Shown: in pieces, positions 33,087 through 48,000 of the stretch
Position numbering within the stretch: position 1 is the stretch's first letter
Layout of the letters: the number at the start of each line of letters is the position of its first letter
Source of the DNA: Limnoperna fortunei
Lineage: Eukaryota > Mollusca > Bivalvia > Mytilida > Modiolidae
Length of the DNA stretch: 64,000 nt
Direction: 5' to 3'
Assembly: GCA_944474755.1 (NCBI GenBank)
Contig: OX104117.1
Span: 59,759,522-59,823,521, forward strand
Program-made: the position numbers and the translations under genes
Notes under the pieces: generated by a model
The model's database searches: none
Told to the model about the DNA's origin: nothing
Seen by the model: the letters and a program-made list of their open reading frames with translations, nothing else

Positions 33087-36000
33087 TCATGAGGATGAAA
33101 ATAACTTGATCAGTTCATCACAATATTTGCTTGTCCGATGTTTGTGTTTAACAATCTCAACTTCTGCTGCTAACATCTTTGGGCAGATCTTTCCTGCTTC
33201 TTTAAGAACCTCTGAAATAAACAAAAAGATGACAGGAAAGTTCACAAAAATATAAGTCTAGAATAGAATAGACACTTGAAAAATAAGATTTATTTATAGA
33301 GTGGAAAAATGTTGTGTAACAAATTCAGCTTTCAACTAATAATATATTCTGTCTATAAGATAGCAGAGTTAACAAAAAAACCACTTAAACCAATTGTAAA
33401 TTTGTTTTAGCAAGCAAGTTAAATCCTTAATTCTAGTTAAACAAATTGTTAGCTCTGATTTATTAATCATGAAATATCAAAGTTTGACTGTTGACACATT
33501 CAATAGATGTTAGAAATAAATTATTTTGTTCAGCTATGATTTACTCCAGATTCTTCTATCAACAAAAATGTCTGCTATGAAAAATGAAAACCATTGCAAG
33601 TGTAATTTAAACCATTTAAAGCCAATCAAAAATTTACTCAGCAATTTACCAAGTATTGCAAGTTGTATCTTGGGTTCAGGGTCATCCAAATGAACAAGTA
33701 GACCTTTATAAATGGCTTCCAAGTGTAATCTGTACTGGTCTACTTCGTAATTGTTACCAAAACATTCTAAGTATGCAAGGAAAGTTCTAGTAACGATGAT
33801 CCTTATCTCGTCACTGCTATCATCCAATCTTTTCAGTAGCTCAGGATACATGTTGTGTAGGTTATTTTGGTCAAGGGAATTCCCCATCAGCTCGAACAAC
33901 CTTGTTAATACGCGACATGACACCAGGCGTGTATTCTTGTTGTCACTGTCCATGGAGGTTTTTATTTGTGTAATGAGGTCTTCAATAATAGGAAACATCT
34001 GAATCAATAAATGTTCAAGTCATAAATATATACTTAAGTTAACAAGAACAATTACTGGCAACATGAAATAGCAGTTTTCAAAGTGTAAAATGAAGTTAAA
34101 TTATATTTACAGTACGAGTCATTAACTGTATCTGATTTACAGCCAAGTGTCGTGTATCGAGTGATAGACGAGATACCGCCCCTTCGCTGTCAATCAGATA
34201 CAGTAAATGACGAGTATTGTACATGATTTGTGGAATGGTCCAATGAATTTTTCTACATCGAATTATTACCACCTCGTGTATAAGTAACAATGTAGCAACA
34301 TTTTAAAAAATGCAATGATGTCAGATTTCAAGGACATAACAGAAGAACAAGAATGGAACTTTGTCATAATGTTCATCAGTGGGAGCAATCTTATGATTTT
34401 CAAGTAATGTATGGCAGCATGATCATGATAGTTCATGTTTGGACGATATTATGTTGTCACAAATAGCCGAAAACATGGAAAATGAACATTATGTTTTTAC
34501 CGAAATGGGAGAAAAGTCAAACTGTCCAACAATATCTTCCACATGGAGATTTCAACTTGGATTTTTCAATGTCAGACAGTGAATCAAATTCTTGTAAAGT
34601 GGAACCCGATTCATATGTGCATGAAACCTGTCACAGAGGAGGAGCTTAGATGCTGAATTGAAAAATAGCATTTTACCATCTCATAAAAATGTGAATGTAT
34701 TTAACAAACAACGAGTCCAAAAATTCAATCCATTGAAGCCGAAATTACTTTATGTAAAATTGTTACAGAGATCCGTTTTAAAGATTGAACTTAATATACC
34801 CCTTACAAGTTTGTATTTATCGAACAATAATATGTTCCAACAATGCAAGGGGTGAAGCAATAGTTATTGAACAGTTGTGATGTCATACAAGCTCCAGCCC
34901 TTGCATCATCCAAATTAATGTACACTTAACTTCAAAGAAAACTAAGACAAACCATTCCACAACTAATTGTAAAGTGATATGCATTAAAAATTGATTCCCA
35001 CGTCACATACTAGGAATAATAAAGTGACAACTGCTTTTTTTAATCTTTAGTTTAATCTTATAAAGATAACAAACACAATTTGTTTCCCTTTTTTGATGAG
35101 CATTCTCAAATAAAAAACAGAAAACATTGAAGCAATTTTCCTACAACAATCACTTTTAACTATATAGAAGGAGATATTTATTAGTACATGTATACAATAA
35201 TCTATTAATGCTAATTGGAAATATTAGCCGGCATAGAATTATGGTCCAGAAAATACAATAGAATGGAATCTAGTCTTTATACAGGTATTTAATGAAGGTC
35301 TGTCCATTACTGCAATGGTTCTTGTATGCCACTTAGCATGAAACACAATATGGAGTATACCAGTTCCATTAGCTAATAGCTTTTTATGAAAAAATATTAA
35401 GTTTTGGTTAAGAAATTTTGAAGCTTACACAATAGGACTTTATTAATACTTTATAGTATCCATTTTTATCAATCATACCTTTTCTTTATTTAAGACTCCA
35501 CTTTGTAACAAGGCCCACATGCAGGACACAGCACTGGTTCTGATAGCCGAGGCTATTCTTCCTGCCTGCCAAACCATGTTGGGTATAACGATGTCTTTCA
35601 CAACCATGATGGAAACATCTGCAAATTTTCCAGCCGAGTCAACTGTCTCCTTGGCATTCATCACCAAATGCGACAACAAAGTAAAAAATTTTGTTCTCAT
35701 TTCTGGATCTTTCTTTGGATTTAAACAGGGTACCAGTATAGACATTACTTCATCCAGAAGTTCTCCAACAACAGGCCCTGTCAATGATACAAAGAAACTG
35801 ATGTCAATATTGTTCATTCAAATTTATTAATTTGGCATAAGTATTCAGATTTGATGCTCCTTTTACAACACAGTCCCTTAGTTCTGGCACAGGTTCTGCA
35901 GAACTGAGTTCAAACATATTTTATTTTCAGAACAAGTATAATTTTCACACCAAACTTAAATGTAGTCATCAACATAATTTTTTCAGCTGTTGATGCTGGG

Positions 36001-39000
36001 ATTTTTTACTAACTAATGTGGATTGAAGCCAATAATTTTAAAAGAATATTACAGTCAAACCTGTCTTAAGCAACCTTTGAAGGGAAATTGTAAAAAAAGA
36101 CACATAAGACAAGGGGTCTTTATACACAGGTCATGATGTTTGCATACCAGTGAACACAGTCATGTTTGTCAGCTTGTGAAAGAGTGAATTGTATAACTTT
36201 ATTGTTTGCTTTATTAAGTAAAAAGTAAAATATGATATTTATGTTATAATGAAAGTACAAAATATACAACAATTGTGAGCGTTTTGATTTCGGATTGTAT
36301 TAATGCAGGTCAACATTATTTCCCTTTCAGTCATTGTATTTTTCTTTGTACGGTTTTACTGGTTTCCTTGTGTTTTAACAATACAATCTATGCAAAAAGT
36401 GCAAGTTGGTTTTAGACCCAGTGTACACTGGTTTGTATTGATTCTTGCCCTTTGTAAAAACAAAAGGGCGTGAACACGCCTTTTTGAGAAAAATAACTAT
36501 TTCGAATGGCAACAAAATCGAATAACGACACTGACGACTAATAAAATTTAAAGGACAATCCGAACTTCGCTTCTAAGGTGATAAAAACATTTTTCATTGC
36601 TTCAAAATTTACTTTAACCTTTTGAAGAAGCTTGATAATTGACAATAGTCTACAAGTACGAGAATGATTCGCAGTACGAATCTACTTTTCGTCAGACAGG
36701 CTTTATTTATTGCTTAATGACTTACAATCTTGATAGTCGTTTAAGACAGATTTTCTGTCAAAACGAACGGAAAACACGGCCGTTAGTAGCGTAAGACAGT
36801 GAGTCATTATATAATGGTAAAATGAATGGGAAAATGCTAGAGAGGAATAAATACTGTCACATAACACAGGAAGTCGTTATATGGAGGTGGTCGCTAAGAC
36901 AGGTTTTACTGTATTGTTATTTAATGATATACTGTGGTTTCATTTTTATTCGTGGGGTACCAATTTTCGTCGTTTTCGTGGGTGGGGACAAACCACGAAA
37001 TTAAGAATTCAACGAATAATGATCTCAAGAAATCTATAATGACGGTAAGCTGACATGAGAAACTGCTATGGGACATTTGTTTACATGGAAAATGACGACT
37101 GATGTTCAGCATGCATCGTGACATTGATATGTTTTCAATAGTTAATAACAATTTTGCATTATGAACTTTAGTGTGTTTATGACACTAAAAAGAATTGATT
37201 AAATAAACATCATTGTTATTTTTAATTGCCTATTCCCGTCAGTAATGAACGTACTTCCTGTTGTGGCTTTTCGTTGTAAAGTGTTGATGTATACACAAAT
37301 ATTATAGTAACTTTCTTAATTGAAATAGATCAATAATTTAAAAGCAATTTTTTAAAAAACATTTTATACTAATTTCCATCTTTGAAAACCACTAAATATA
37401 TCATCAATTTTATTGTCAAACAAACAAACTTAATCTTTGCCCCAGGGAATGTACGACGAATTTACAATGAACTGTTTACTTTAATTGGTTTGAATAAAGT
37501 GACATGTTTATTAATTGTATTAATTATGTTTATGGCTACAAAACAAAATCTGTTTAATCTTTATTACTTTATGTTCCTTTGAAAACAAAACAGTCATTAC
37601 GCTGTTTTCAAGATAGATAGCTAGATGTACACTATCACGTGATATATGGTATCGCATGATTTTATTTAAGGCACTTGACTCAACGCAGTCTTTTAAATTT
37701 GTGTTTACAAACGACATAAAACTGCTAAAAACACAACCCCTTTCATAAATTTATGTTCAGTGTGGGCTTTGCACCACGCCACAACAAAAAACAGGCTTCG
37801 TTTTGCATCGTCTTTATTAAACCATCCCATTTCATTTTAATGTTCGCAGTTTTTCAATAAAAGTACAGTAAATTTCTATGAAATCCTGTGATTAGCATTA
37901 CAATTGTCACCTCTCGAGAGCGATTATATCTTGAAAATGATGTATTGGAAAATGTATAGACTAACACAGTATGTATCCGAAAATTTGTAAGCAATTTCCT
38001 CATATTTCATTTTTGGGATTTTTTTTTTTACCCAGCGAACCATGAATTTAAGAATCCCACGAAATGTCTTTTTTCCTCCAACCACAAAAATTGATACCCA
38101 TGAAAATAAATGAAACCACAGTATTATTATTTATTATATTAATTATTTCTCATCATTTTCACAGACAGAAATAACTTCAGGTATACAGCATATAAAAACT
38201 TTCCACTATATATCCCTTGTACAAAAAAGGGGGACACAACTCACAATAACATACCTGATTCCATTAACAACGTATCCAAGACCAGTCTCTCTGGTGTATG
38301 AGCATTCCACATGACATGACTGTCTTCAAATGAGTCCAGTAAAGGTTTTGTGTGTTTTCTAAATAATTCTTCTTTTGCTGCAAATCCTTCAACTTCTGAT
38401 AATTTCTTCATTAGGACATGGGCCTGGAATGATAAATAAAAGCAGGATGTTACAGTAATTTGGTTAAAACCTGTGTCAGTGATTGAATTCAAACAATGGA
38501 AGTACCTAAATTGACAATAAGGCTTGGTTTGGTGCCATGAAAAATTCTGTGCTAAGAATTTTTATTCTCATTTTCATCCAATAAAAACTTTTGATTTTAA
38601 CTGTTGTCATGGTAATTAAAAAATTCTCATGCTGGGCAAACTTTTTAACTCATAAAGGTATTATGGAACTAGGGCACAAAGCTCAGACTTCAATTCGATT
38701 TTTTTTTCTCAACTAACATAGTAACATAAATTTTGTTGACTTGCTAAAACATGGATTTAAACTCAAACTATGCAAAAACTAGTTCAAGAAATTTTTTCCT
38801 GATGTATAATATAGATGTTAAGTGTCCAGGAAAAAAAGATAAACGTTCAAATAGTTTCTATAAATTTTCAAAATTTCCTATATATACAAAACAGATCATT
38901 AAATTTTTGTTTAATTCAAATCTGTACATTTGATGAAGATCCTTCAAGGTTAACATCTCATCACTCTCCTCACAAGATTCAAAACTTACAGTAAAATATC

Positions 39001-42000
39001 AAGTCTATCATTATTAAGATACATACATACACATGTATGTACAAAAAATAATGTGCAGGGCTTTCAACCAATTTAGAGTAGGTGTCTCCAAAAGAAAAAG
39101 TAGGCAACCACACAAGACGGCCGGCAACGCCGGCCGTTGCGCCGAGCTTCAGGGCTTTCAACCAATTTTAGAGTAGGTGTCTCCAAAAGAAAAAGTAGGC
39201 AACCACACAAGACGGCCGGGGGTCTGGGGTAAATAACGCAAAATCCTGCATTCTGGCAGTCTCCTGGAACTAAACTTTAGTTTTTCAAATGACCCTTTTT
39301 TACTTAAACTTTTTAACTTTTTGCCTATCTTCTTAGAAATTTGTTTGTCTCATATCAACAAATGAGATGCCAAGTTTAGGTTGTATTTTCAATTTATTAC
39401 GATTTCAAATTTTGACATGTTCATTGTTGCTTTTTCTTTCAGTGCTTGATGTTTTGAGACAAGTAGACAACATTTTGAGAATTAAGTTGTATTAAAGTGT
39501 ATTAATTCAAAATTGTTTGGTTTCTTTTCTTTATCATGTTTATCACAACATTTTTTTTTAGGTTCTGTTCTATTGACATGATTGTGATGTTATTGACATA
39601 TATTAGCATTTATGAAATAAAAGTTGACTGTCAGCAGTTTTCACGTTTTTGCAATAGAGCAAGCACCAAATTCAATGCAAATTATTTTATTTTATTTTTT
39701 TCAATTTGGGCAGATACAGTGTACCAAATAGATATATTTTGGGGGTGCATCCCCTTTTCAACCAAGTTGACATGAAAGACAAGTCCTTCAGATGGACATC
39801 TTTTTCAAACATTTTACACAATACAGAGAGTTTCATATTTTTACTTTGTAGTACATTTTCTGTCTTGCTGAAATTATATTTTGGGCCACGTGGGCCGGGC
39901 TTTAAAAACAACAAGTAACAAGTGTCAACTGTTCTTCTATTTAATTATTACATCATATTTCCGTTTGTTACTTGGAGATTTTCTTAAGTGCACATATTAG
40001 TTGACGCAAGTCAGCTTATATTACTTTTAGTCTACTGAGGATTTTATAAGGATTAGGACCGACACATCAGTTGTGGAAGTGGTTCGCCTGATAAAGGCGG
40101 TTTTTACAGATTTGGTAACTGGTAACATGAAAATAAACTTCATATTCAATGTTTCTGTTGCTTTGAAACTTACCCGTGTGATCTCTTCAGGTTTTCTTAA
40201 AACCAAAACCAAACAGGGTTGTATGTGATCGTTTCATGAAAACATCTCGTGTTTTATTAATTTTTCGGAACACCTCAAGGTCTTTTCGTTTTTATAAACG
40301 TCCATATCTGATGAAACCTTCCGAGTAATCAACCCTAATTTAAGACGACCAATCAGGACCGGTAAATTTCTCATCTAAATTTAGCGTAAATAAACATAAT
40401 GTTTTACTTCCTCAATGCTAATGATATTTACCGGCATCGATAAATTAAGATAAGGAGAATTACAACACATATTTTTTTGTAACTTTTATTACTTTTCTGG
40501 ACATTAAAGTAGCCGGCGCTTTTGGTGAGAGTGGGCGGCGGATTCCACCGCCTACTGGCTACTTTTGAAAGCCCTGAATGTGTAAGCAAAATATACTGGT
40601 ACATATAAATGATTATTAGTTTCAAACATGATGGACATAAACATACCTTAATATGACCAGAAAATTTCAATAACCTACCTGATCACCTGTAGACTCTGTC
40701 TGTTTAAGTGCTAAGACAGTTATTGTTACATTAAATATTATCTGGCTCATGTCCAAAACATCGGTTTGTCCAACTTCCATAAGCATACCCATACAGTTCA
40801 ATAACTGGTCCTGCATTGGTGTCTGTAACATGCAAAATTTAGGTTAGTTTGTAGGCAGGGTGATAATTTATTATTACAGTGCATTTTTTTTATTAGACCC
40901 TTTATTGACATAATGTCATGATATCAGCCAAAAACAGAGGATAAAAGACAGAGGGTCACTAAAGGGTTTGATATGAATAATGACATGATTTCATCTGTGA
41001 TCTGTTGGTCATAGAGTTCAACTGAGGACAAGCACATACGATTTGTTTTCAACCTATGCCTATAATTTTACTCCAGAATTATATTTGCAAATCCATGAAC
41101 AAGTACATACAATTTTTATCTGTGCCACTGTCTGCTTCATTTTTGTTTTACAATGCTCCAGAAATACATGAATTTTTGTGATAAACCTAAGGACTGTGAT
41201 GGAAAGGAATGCAATTACATTCTGGAAGCCTTTCAAAAAGGTTTCATATCAACCTACTTATGTCTCTAATTTTTTGGAATTAAAAGTTTGTAACAAGATA
41301 TTAAAAATCATTTTCAGATTTCAAACAACATAATTAGCATTTCTAATTATGTGCACAATAACAATCTTCTTCAATGTTGCTCATCTGCCTTAATGGCAAC
41401 ATGACAAGTCTACATACCCATAGGAATGAGGAATACAATGGGTTTATACTCCATTTCATAAACATAATTAATACTAGTGTTTGCTGCTGCTGCTCCATGT
41501 GCAGCATTTAAATTTAAAACAAATTTAGTAAAAACAGACATGAAAGTTTAACACCATTCTAATAAGTATACAGCTGAAAAACTACTCACATGGTGTAAAA
41601 CAACTCAGTCACTCACATTCTTCCTATCCAACTCCATCCAAGCCTGTCCTAGTTAGTTATTTTCCATTCACATACATGTATTAACCTTAAATCTCTCGTT
41701 GTAGTATTTTTTTTATTTTTTTTTCTACGCCTGCTATAAATATAAAGTAAAACTTCTTAATTACTTGTATAGATAAGCAGATATCAGCATTAGCCAGAGT
41801 GCAGCAAATTTCAGACAAGTATGGCTTCAGTTTAGTCCTCTCTGATCCTTTTATGATATAAGCCAGAACCATAAGTGATGTGTAAGACTGAGTCGACTTG
41901 ATGTGGCCTTGCACAAGTTTCCACCAAACCTCTGGCTCCACAAAGTAACCAATCAATTCTGCACTTTTCTGTACCTGCAATGTGGTTAAGTGTTATACTA

Positions 42001-45000
42001 ATTATAGGTTAATTCATGAAACTGAGGTAATGATAATATTTTAAAATTGGGTCAACAGTTATTATTTAGAGGATGAAATACTCGTATTTAATCAATTTAT
42101 AACTACATGAAAACACTTGCAATTCATGTTTTTAGATTGCAGAAAAATTTTATATAAAGAAATCATAAAATTTTTTATATTATTATAATAATTTTATTAG
42201 AAATTAGCATTTAATTGATGTAGTTACTTTTTACTGTCAATTCTATTTCACACAAAGGGTCACAAATTCAAAGTAATCACACCATTGTGTTGACATACTG
42301 TTTCTTCCAAAATGGGCAAGTTTTAACTAAAATTAGGTCAACTATTATCAAAACTGATAAAAAAAACATGTATAAATTATCTAATATTACTAGGTCAGAA
42401 CAAAACTCACATCTTTGACAACTTGTGTTTCCTGGTCAGAACACGCTTTGGTCATGCCAGATAATAGTGGAGTCATGTGCTGTGTAATGTAGTCTTCAGC
42501 ATTTAGAAGCAGAACATGGAGGAGAGCGGCAGACTTCAGTCTGGTGGACGTAACCCAGTCAATGATATCTCTCATTAAACCGCCAACTATCTTTGATAAA
42601 TTTCTGTTAATTAAGACACGACATCCTAGGTTAGGTCTCTCAACTGTTAATAGAAAAAACTTATTTAGGATATATATATTATAAATATTTTTTAAAATGC
42701 TAACATTCTTACTCTCAAAACAAACAATATAAAATATATTAATTAATGGCTTACAGTCTACCTGAAATGTTCCTGATGACAAGACCTGACAGGCAAGTTT
42801 TGCTGGAGTCAATTTAAAGTTTTAAAACTTGTCTGAATGAATGTCTTGCAGTATTGTGTTAAAAGTCCAAACAAGTGTGGACACAGAAAAATGTCTCGCC
42901 TGCATTCCACATTAATAACAAAAAAAAACGTCATATGCACTACCTTAATAGTATTAAATTATTACCATTTAAAATATATAATACATGGTTACAGAGAAAC
43001 TGACCTAATACAAACACTTAAATGTAGTCACTGGACCATGAAATTGAGGTCATGGTCAGTTGACACCTACCAGACACTCATGTACTAATTATTAGCAATC
43101 TATGTACTAAATATTTTCATCCTACCATGCATGGTTACAGAGGAACTGCCATAAACCAAAAACTTTAACATAGTCGCTGGACTGTGAAATTGAGGTCAAG
43201 GTCAGATGACACTGCCAGACAGACATGTACTCTTCAGCAGCAACCTGCATACCACATATTTTCACCCTACCTCCATAGTTACAGAGGAACTGTCTTAATA
43301 CAAAAACTTTAACGTATTTGCTTGACCTTGAAATTGAGGTCAAGGTCAGGTGACACCTACCAGACAGCCATGTACTCTTCATCAGCAACCTATATACCAA
43401 ATATTGTTATCCTACCATGCATTGTTACAGAGGAACTGTCTTAATACAAAAACTTTAACCTAGTCGCTGGACCATGAAATTGAGGTCAAGATCTGTGAGA
43501 CCTACCAGACAGACATGTACTAGTTATCAGCAACCTATATACTAAATATTATCCTACCATGCATGGACCTTGAAATTGAAGTCAAGGGCTTAGGCTTACA
43601 AAGACATGAAGCAAGATGTAAAAGTGTTCAAGCTGCTGCCCGATCCCATACATATGTCTTGCCTCCAGCAACTTTCGTCGCAAGCGAAAAAAAAATTGCA
43701 TAAATGTGTAAGCATCCTGCAAAAATTTTTAACTTTGAATACATCTGAGCTAATTCTGTATACTGTTACAGTAAATAATGAAAAGAAAGTTTTTCATCTT
43801 GTCCATTAAGAATAAATAACAGATAAATATCTAAACTGTTGTGGATGTCATTTGTGATAAGTTATTTTTCAGAGATACCATTAAGATAATCAGCTTTGCT
43901 AACTGATTTATCAATATTTCCCCTTCATTCAAAAACACAATTTGTACATGTATGTGTATCAATAAATTGAACGAGATGTAAATGGACAACTATATATTTA
44001 CCGTTTGGTGGATAATGTTTTGGAGCTTCTTTCTCAAAATCTATCTTGTCTTTAAAATCTTCTTCGTTCTCCTTTTCATATTTTAAACCTTGATAAAAAA
44101 GACAATCAAAAATGCAAAAATATTACTTAGTAAATTATGTGTACAAGAACATATGATTATGTATTTCATGTGTACAATGCACAACTTCAAAACACACCGA
44201 ACAGATCAATACATTTTTCTATCTATTCAAAATATGTATTTCTCAGTCAGTTTGAGTGTACATGTATATTACTGGTCAGGGTTTGACCCTAATGCTACCC
44301 CTCTATTCTGGGCTACTAAAAATAATTTTAGGGAAACATGTAGTAAATAGTACATGTACATACACACACACAGTACTCCATGAGGCTAGTTGTAAGTTGC
44401 CTTGGCATAGTCACACTTTGCTAGTTAATTTGACCTGTCATTTGAAATGGTCACCCTATCTAGCCTTTCAATTTTATTCCCATTTTGGTCAGAAATCTTT
44501 GTAATTTTGTCTTTGCATCATGTTTACAATGCAGTGTAGGCTAGTTCCCATCTGACTTAAATTTACTTTGTGAAAATATGACCAGATAACAATTCAAAGC
44601 AAAAGAAAATATGAAAAACTCCAGAGCAGATATGAATGCCATTTCAGAAATTGCAAATACAATGCTGCTAGTGTCGTAATGATTATTGTAAAGATTTTAA
44701 CATAAAAATGTTTTTTTTAAATCTGTTTTAAAACTTGCAATAGTCTAACAAAAAATAAATAATGATGTGATTTTCTACCTAATTTATAATTCAGTCAACT
44801 TATGACAAAGAAACATTTAGTTTATTGAACAGTTTTGTGGCAGTTGATTCTTTTTCATTGTTATCTTGAACATGTATCGAAATGTGCAATTTAAGTAGAC
44901 TGATTAGTAAATCAAACTAGTTTTTTCTGGTCTTTCATTGATACTTTATCAGCAATAATTTTAACTGCTCAAAACAAGGAACCTGTGAGCAACTGCTCAC

Positions 45001-48000
45001 TCAGTGTACCCCTGCTATTCAGATCTTTTTATAATGACTAAGGTGCTGAGAAAACTGTTTCGAAAGTTATGCTGCAGACGGAAGGACAGACAGAGGTAAA
45101 CCAGTATATATACGTCCCCTATTCTTCAAAGCGGGGGTATAATAAATCCATTTATAAAAATATAAATGCAAATACCAACACTTAATGAAATAACTAAACA
45201 TGATGCTTTGTGCAATATTTAATGCAACTTCTCCCAGTAAGCCTCAAACAAGAGAAGTAACTTCTTTCTTTATGTCTGAGCCACTATGATCCCAAGAATT
45301 GCATTGTTTTAGAAACAGTCCTTTTTTTTTAATTTTTATTAGTTTTTTTCCAAAGCAAGTACAAGTATACAAATATCATAATACTCATGTTGACAATAAA
45401 CTGATACACAATACACATATATATAAATCTAAATGTATACACACATAGTAATTGTATTTATATACATACATGTAAAATAGGTAGGTATTTGTAATCTTTA
45501 ATTATAAAATTGTATTATTATAAGTGCTCTGGGATTTTTGTTTGGCATTAAAAGGAGAATAACAGAAGCTTAATTGGAAGAAAAAGGGGGGTGGGGGTTA
45601 GGGTGGAGGAAAAAATTTTTTGTCACATATTTGTTTCCCAAACGGTGCTACCAATGGAGATGCAAATTTCAATCTGAGTGTATAGTCATGTACTGTTGAG
45701 CATCAGTCAGTCTTGAAAAGAGTGTGCCAAATATTCCATTCTTTGTTGAAAATATCAATGTTTTGTGCAAGCAAGGCTGCATACTTTTCTGTCTGGTATA
45801 AATTTATAATAGAATTTTGGAGTCCTTGGAGAGATAGTGGTTTTTCAAGGCATCGGCATGTGTAAATATAGTGTTTAATATAATTAGGTTATGCACTTCA
45901 GAGTTCGTTGAGTTAAGTATTCCAAACATAAAAGATTTCTTATTATAGTTCAGTGGGAAGTGTATCATTTCTATTTGCCACTTCTCAAAGTTTTCTAGTA
46001 ATAACTGAACTTTTTCGCATTCCCATAGAAGGTGGGTTATTGTTTCAGAAACAGAACAATAGAAACAGTCCTTTTCCTTGTTAATGAGGGCTAATTAATC
46101 TTGCTGAGGGGAGAGGGGTAGTGATTTTTTAAAGACATTAGCCATGTGTGCTAGCACCTTAAAAAGTTAGTGTCGAATCCTGCTGGTACATGTAGTACTT
46201 CTGAAGGGCTTAAAATTTTATATTTTTATAATTATTCATCACATAATCAGAAAATTATTTTAAAAATTCTTCTCGGTAAACGTGAAAAAATTATATGCAG
46301 GTTTGTACATATGAATATATACATAAATCTTGTTTTTTCCTGTCTTTTTCCAAATTATTTCCTCTTTATTTAAACTACCAAATATGTGACTGACAGTCTA
46401 CATAATTAATTTTTTTAAATCTGATTTTTCACACAAATTATCACAATTAAGATATCTCAAAATTCAATATTCAAAATACATGTATACTAGTTCATTTACA
46501 TTTATACTAACCCACATCATACCACAGCGAATCTGCCAATTCTTGTATTTCTGGCTGACCATCTGACACCCCTGTCAATAAAAGTGGAATCAACTTGTGA
46601 TGAAATGAATATCTATCTGGTAAGTCTAGCAGCCAATTCCCTGTTACTGAGATAACAGCTTTCCGTACTGCAGGAGAATCATCAAAAAGACGCTGAGCAA
46701 GATGGGAAGTTACGGTGTCCACAGATTTACCATTCCCATATTGTATTACATCTCCTTTAAAAAAATAAATAACATGATATAACAATATAAATGAATAGTT
46801 CAATTGAGTGTCAAATTTCAAAAATGGTTGAAAATATGTGTACTGCATGTATGAACATTCATGCAATGACAAACAACTTGTCTATTTGTAAAAGTTATTT
46901 TTTTACACAAATTTTCTCATGAACAAGTACTCTATTGCCCCACTTTTACAGCTATAATTGCCATTACACTTTGTCCCAAACTTATGTCTCAAAAATATAT
47001 TGTATTAAAATCCTTGTTTTCTCAATGCAAGTTGCATACTACATGTACAACATCTTATTTTCTGTAGTGGTATGTAATACCTGTTAACAGGAGTACAAAT
47101 TTGTTCGTCATACCACAGTAAAATAGATACTGAGAGAATTAAATGTTAACAGATATAATTAATATCATAATTATTTGTCTTTAATTTGTTTACATCCATG
47201 AAATAGGAACATTTTACATTATAGTCAATGTGTATCATATGTTGAATGTTCTCACCAATTGACCCATTTCCATTTTACATGATTTATCTTCCTTTTTATT
47301 TCCAGTTAAAAAAACTATGGTTATCATCATTAAAAGACTATGATATTGATATAAAGATTTTGCATTGTTTTTTTATTGTTCGTCTATGCCAATTTAATTA
47401 TCTAATTAACCTCATTAGTAGATGTTACTCAAGCCATAGGCAACAGGTGAGTTTGAATATTGGAACATGTATGTCACTGGTAAGCTTGTTTAATTAAGCT
47501 ATAAAACAGCTGGGGTTCTACCTTTGATTAGCATCAGGTAAATCAGGTAATAAACATTATGGTTAATTAAATAACAATCATGTTTACACAGCATGGGGTT
47601 TTAATAACATCTTCAATTAGATTTTGACACCTTTAATTAACATAAAGCGTTAAAAATCAAAGGTAATTGTCCATTTCATAAGTTTTCAATAGAACAAACA
47701 GCGGCTGTAGCAGCAGTTTTTAGCACCGGAAGTGGACACTAGGTGGCGTTTTTAAAAAAAACCTGGTATTTAAACATATAAATTTATATATGTAAACTCC
47801 ATTTATATATTTGAAGGAAATCGTTATTAATATGTGGGCGAATCATACATAACCATGCCAAACATTCATATACTAGAACACATTTTCATATAATTATATA
47901 ACATAAAATTAAAGCTTCATGATATAAAGTTAATGAGCACCTATAGTTTGGACAACGACTGCACGAACTTTAGAATGTTGATGGGTAATAGACATCAAAA

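Noticed and set aside
33751..34002. 83-codon plus-strand open frame
   Set aside because: Complement of DNAAF5 exon 9.
35519..35830. 103-codon plus-strand open frame
   Set aside because: Complement of DNAAF5 exon 8, whose minus-strand reading matches the family with correct splice sites.
39536..39918. Open frames of 70-79 codons inside the CAGG element at 39056-40576
   Set aside because: Phe/Ile-rich AT-biased translations on both strands, no transposase motif; treated as chance frames in a non-autonomous element.
45583..45617. G-rich run as a quadruplex
   Set aside because: Lies in the LINE 3' UTR; only three clear runs of three or more G, so weaker than the candidate at 24476.
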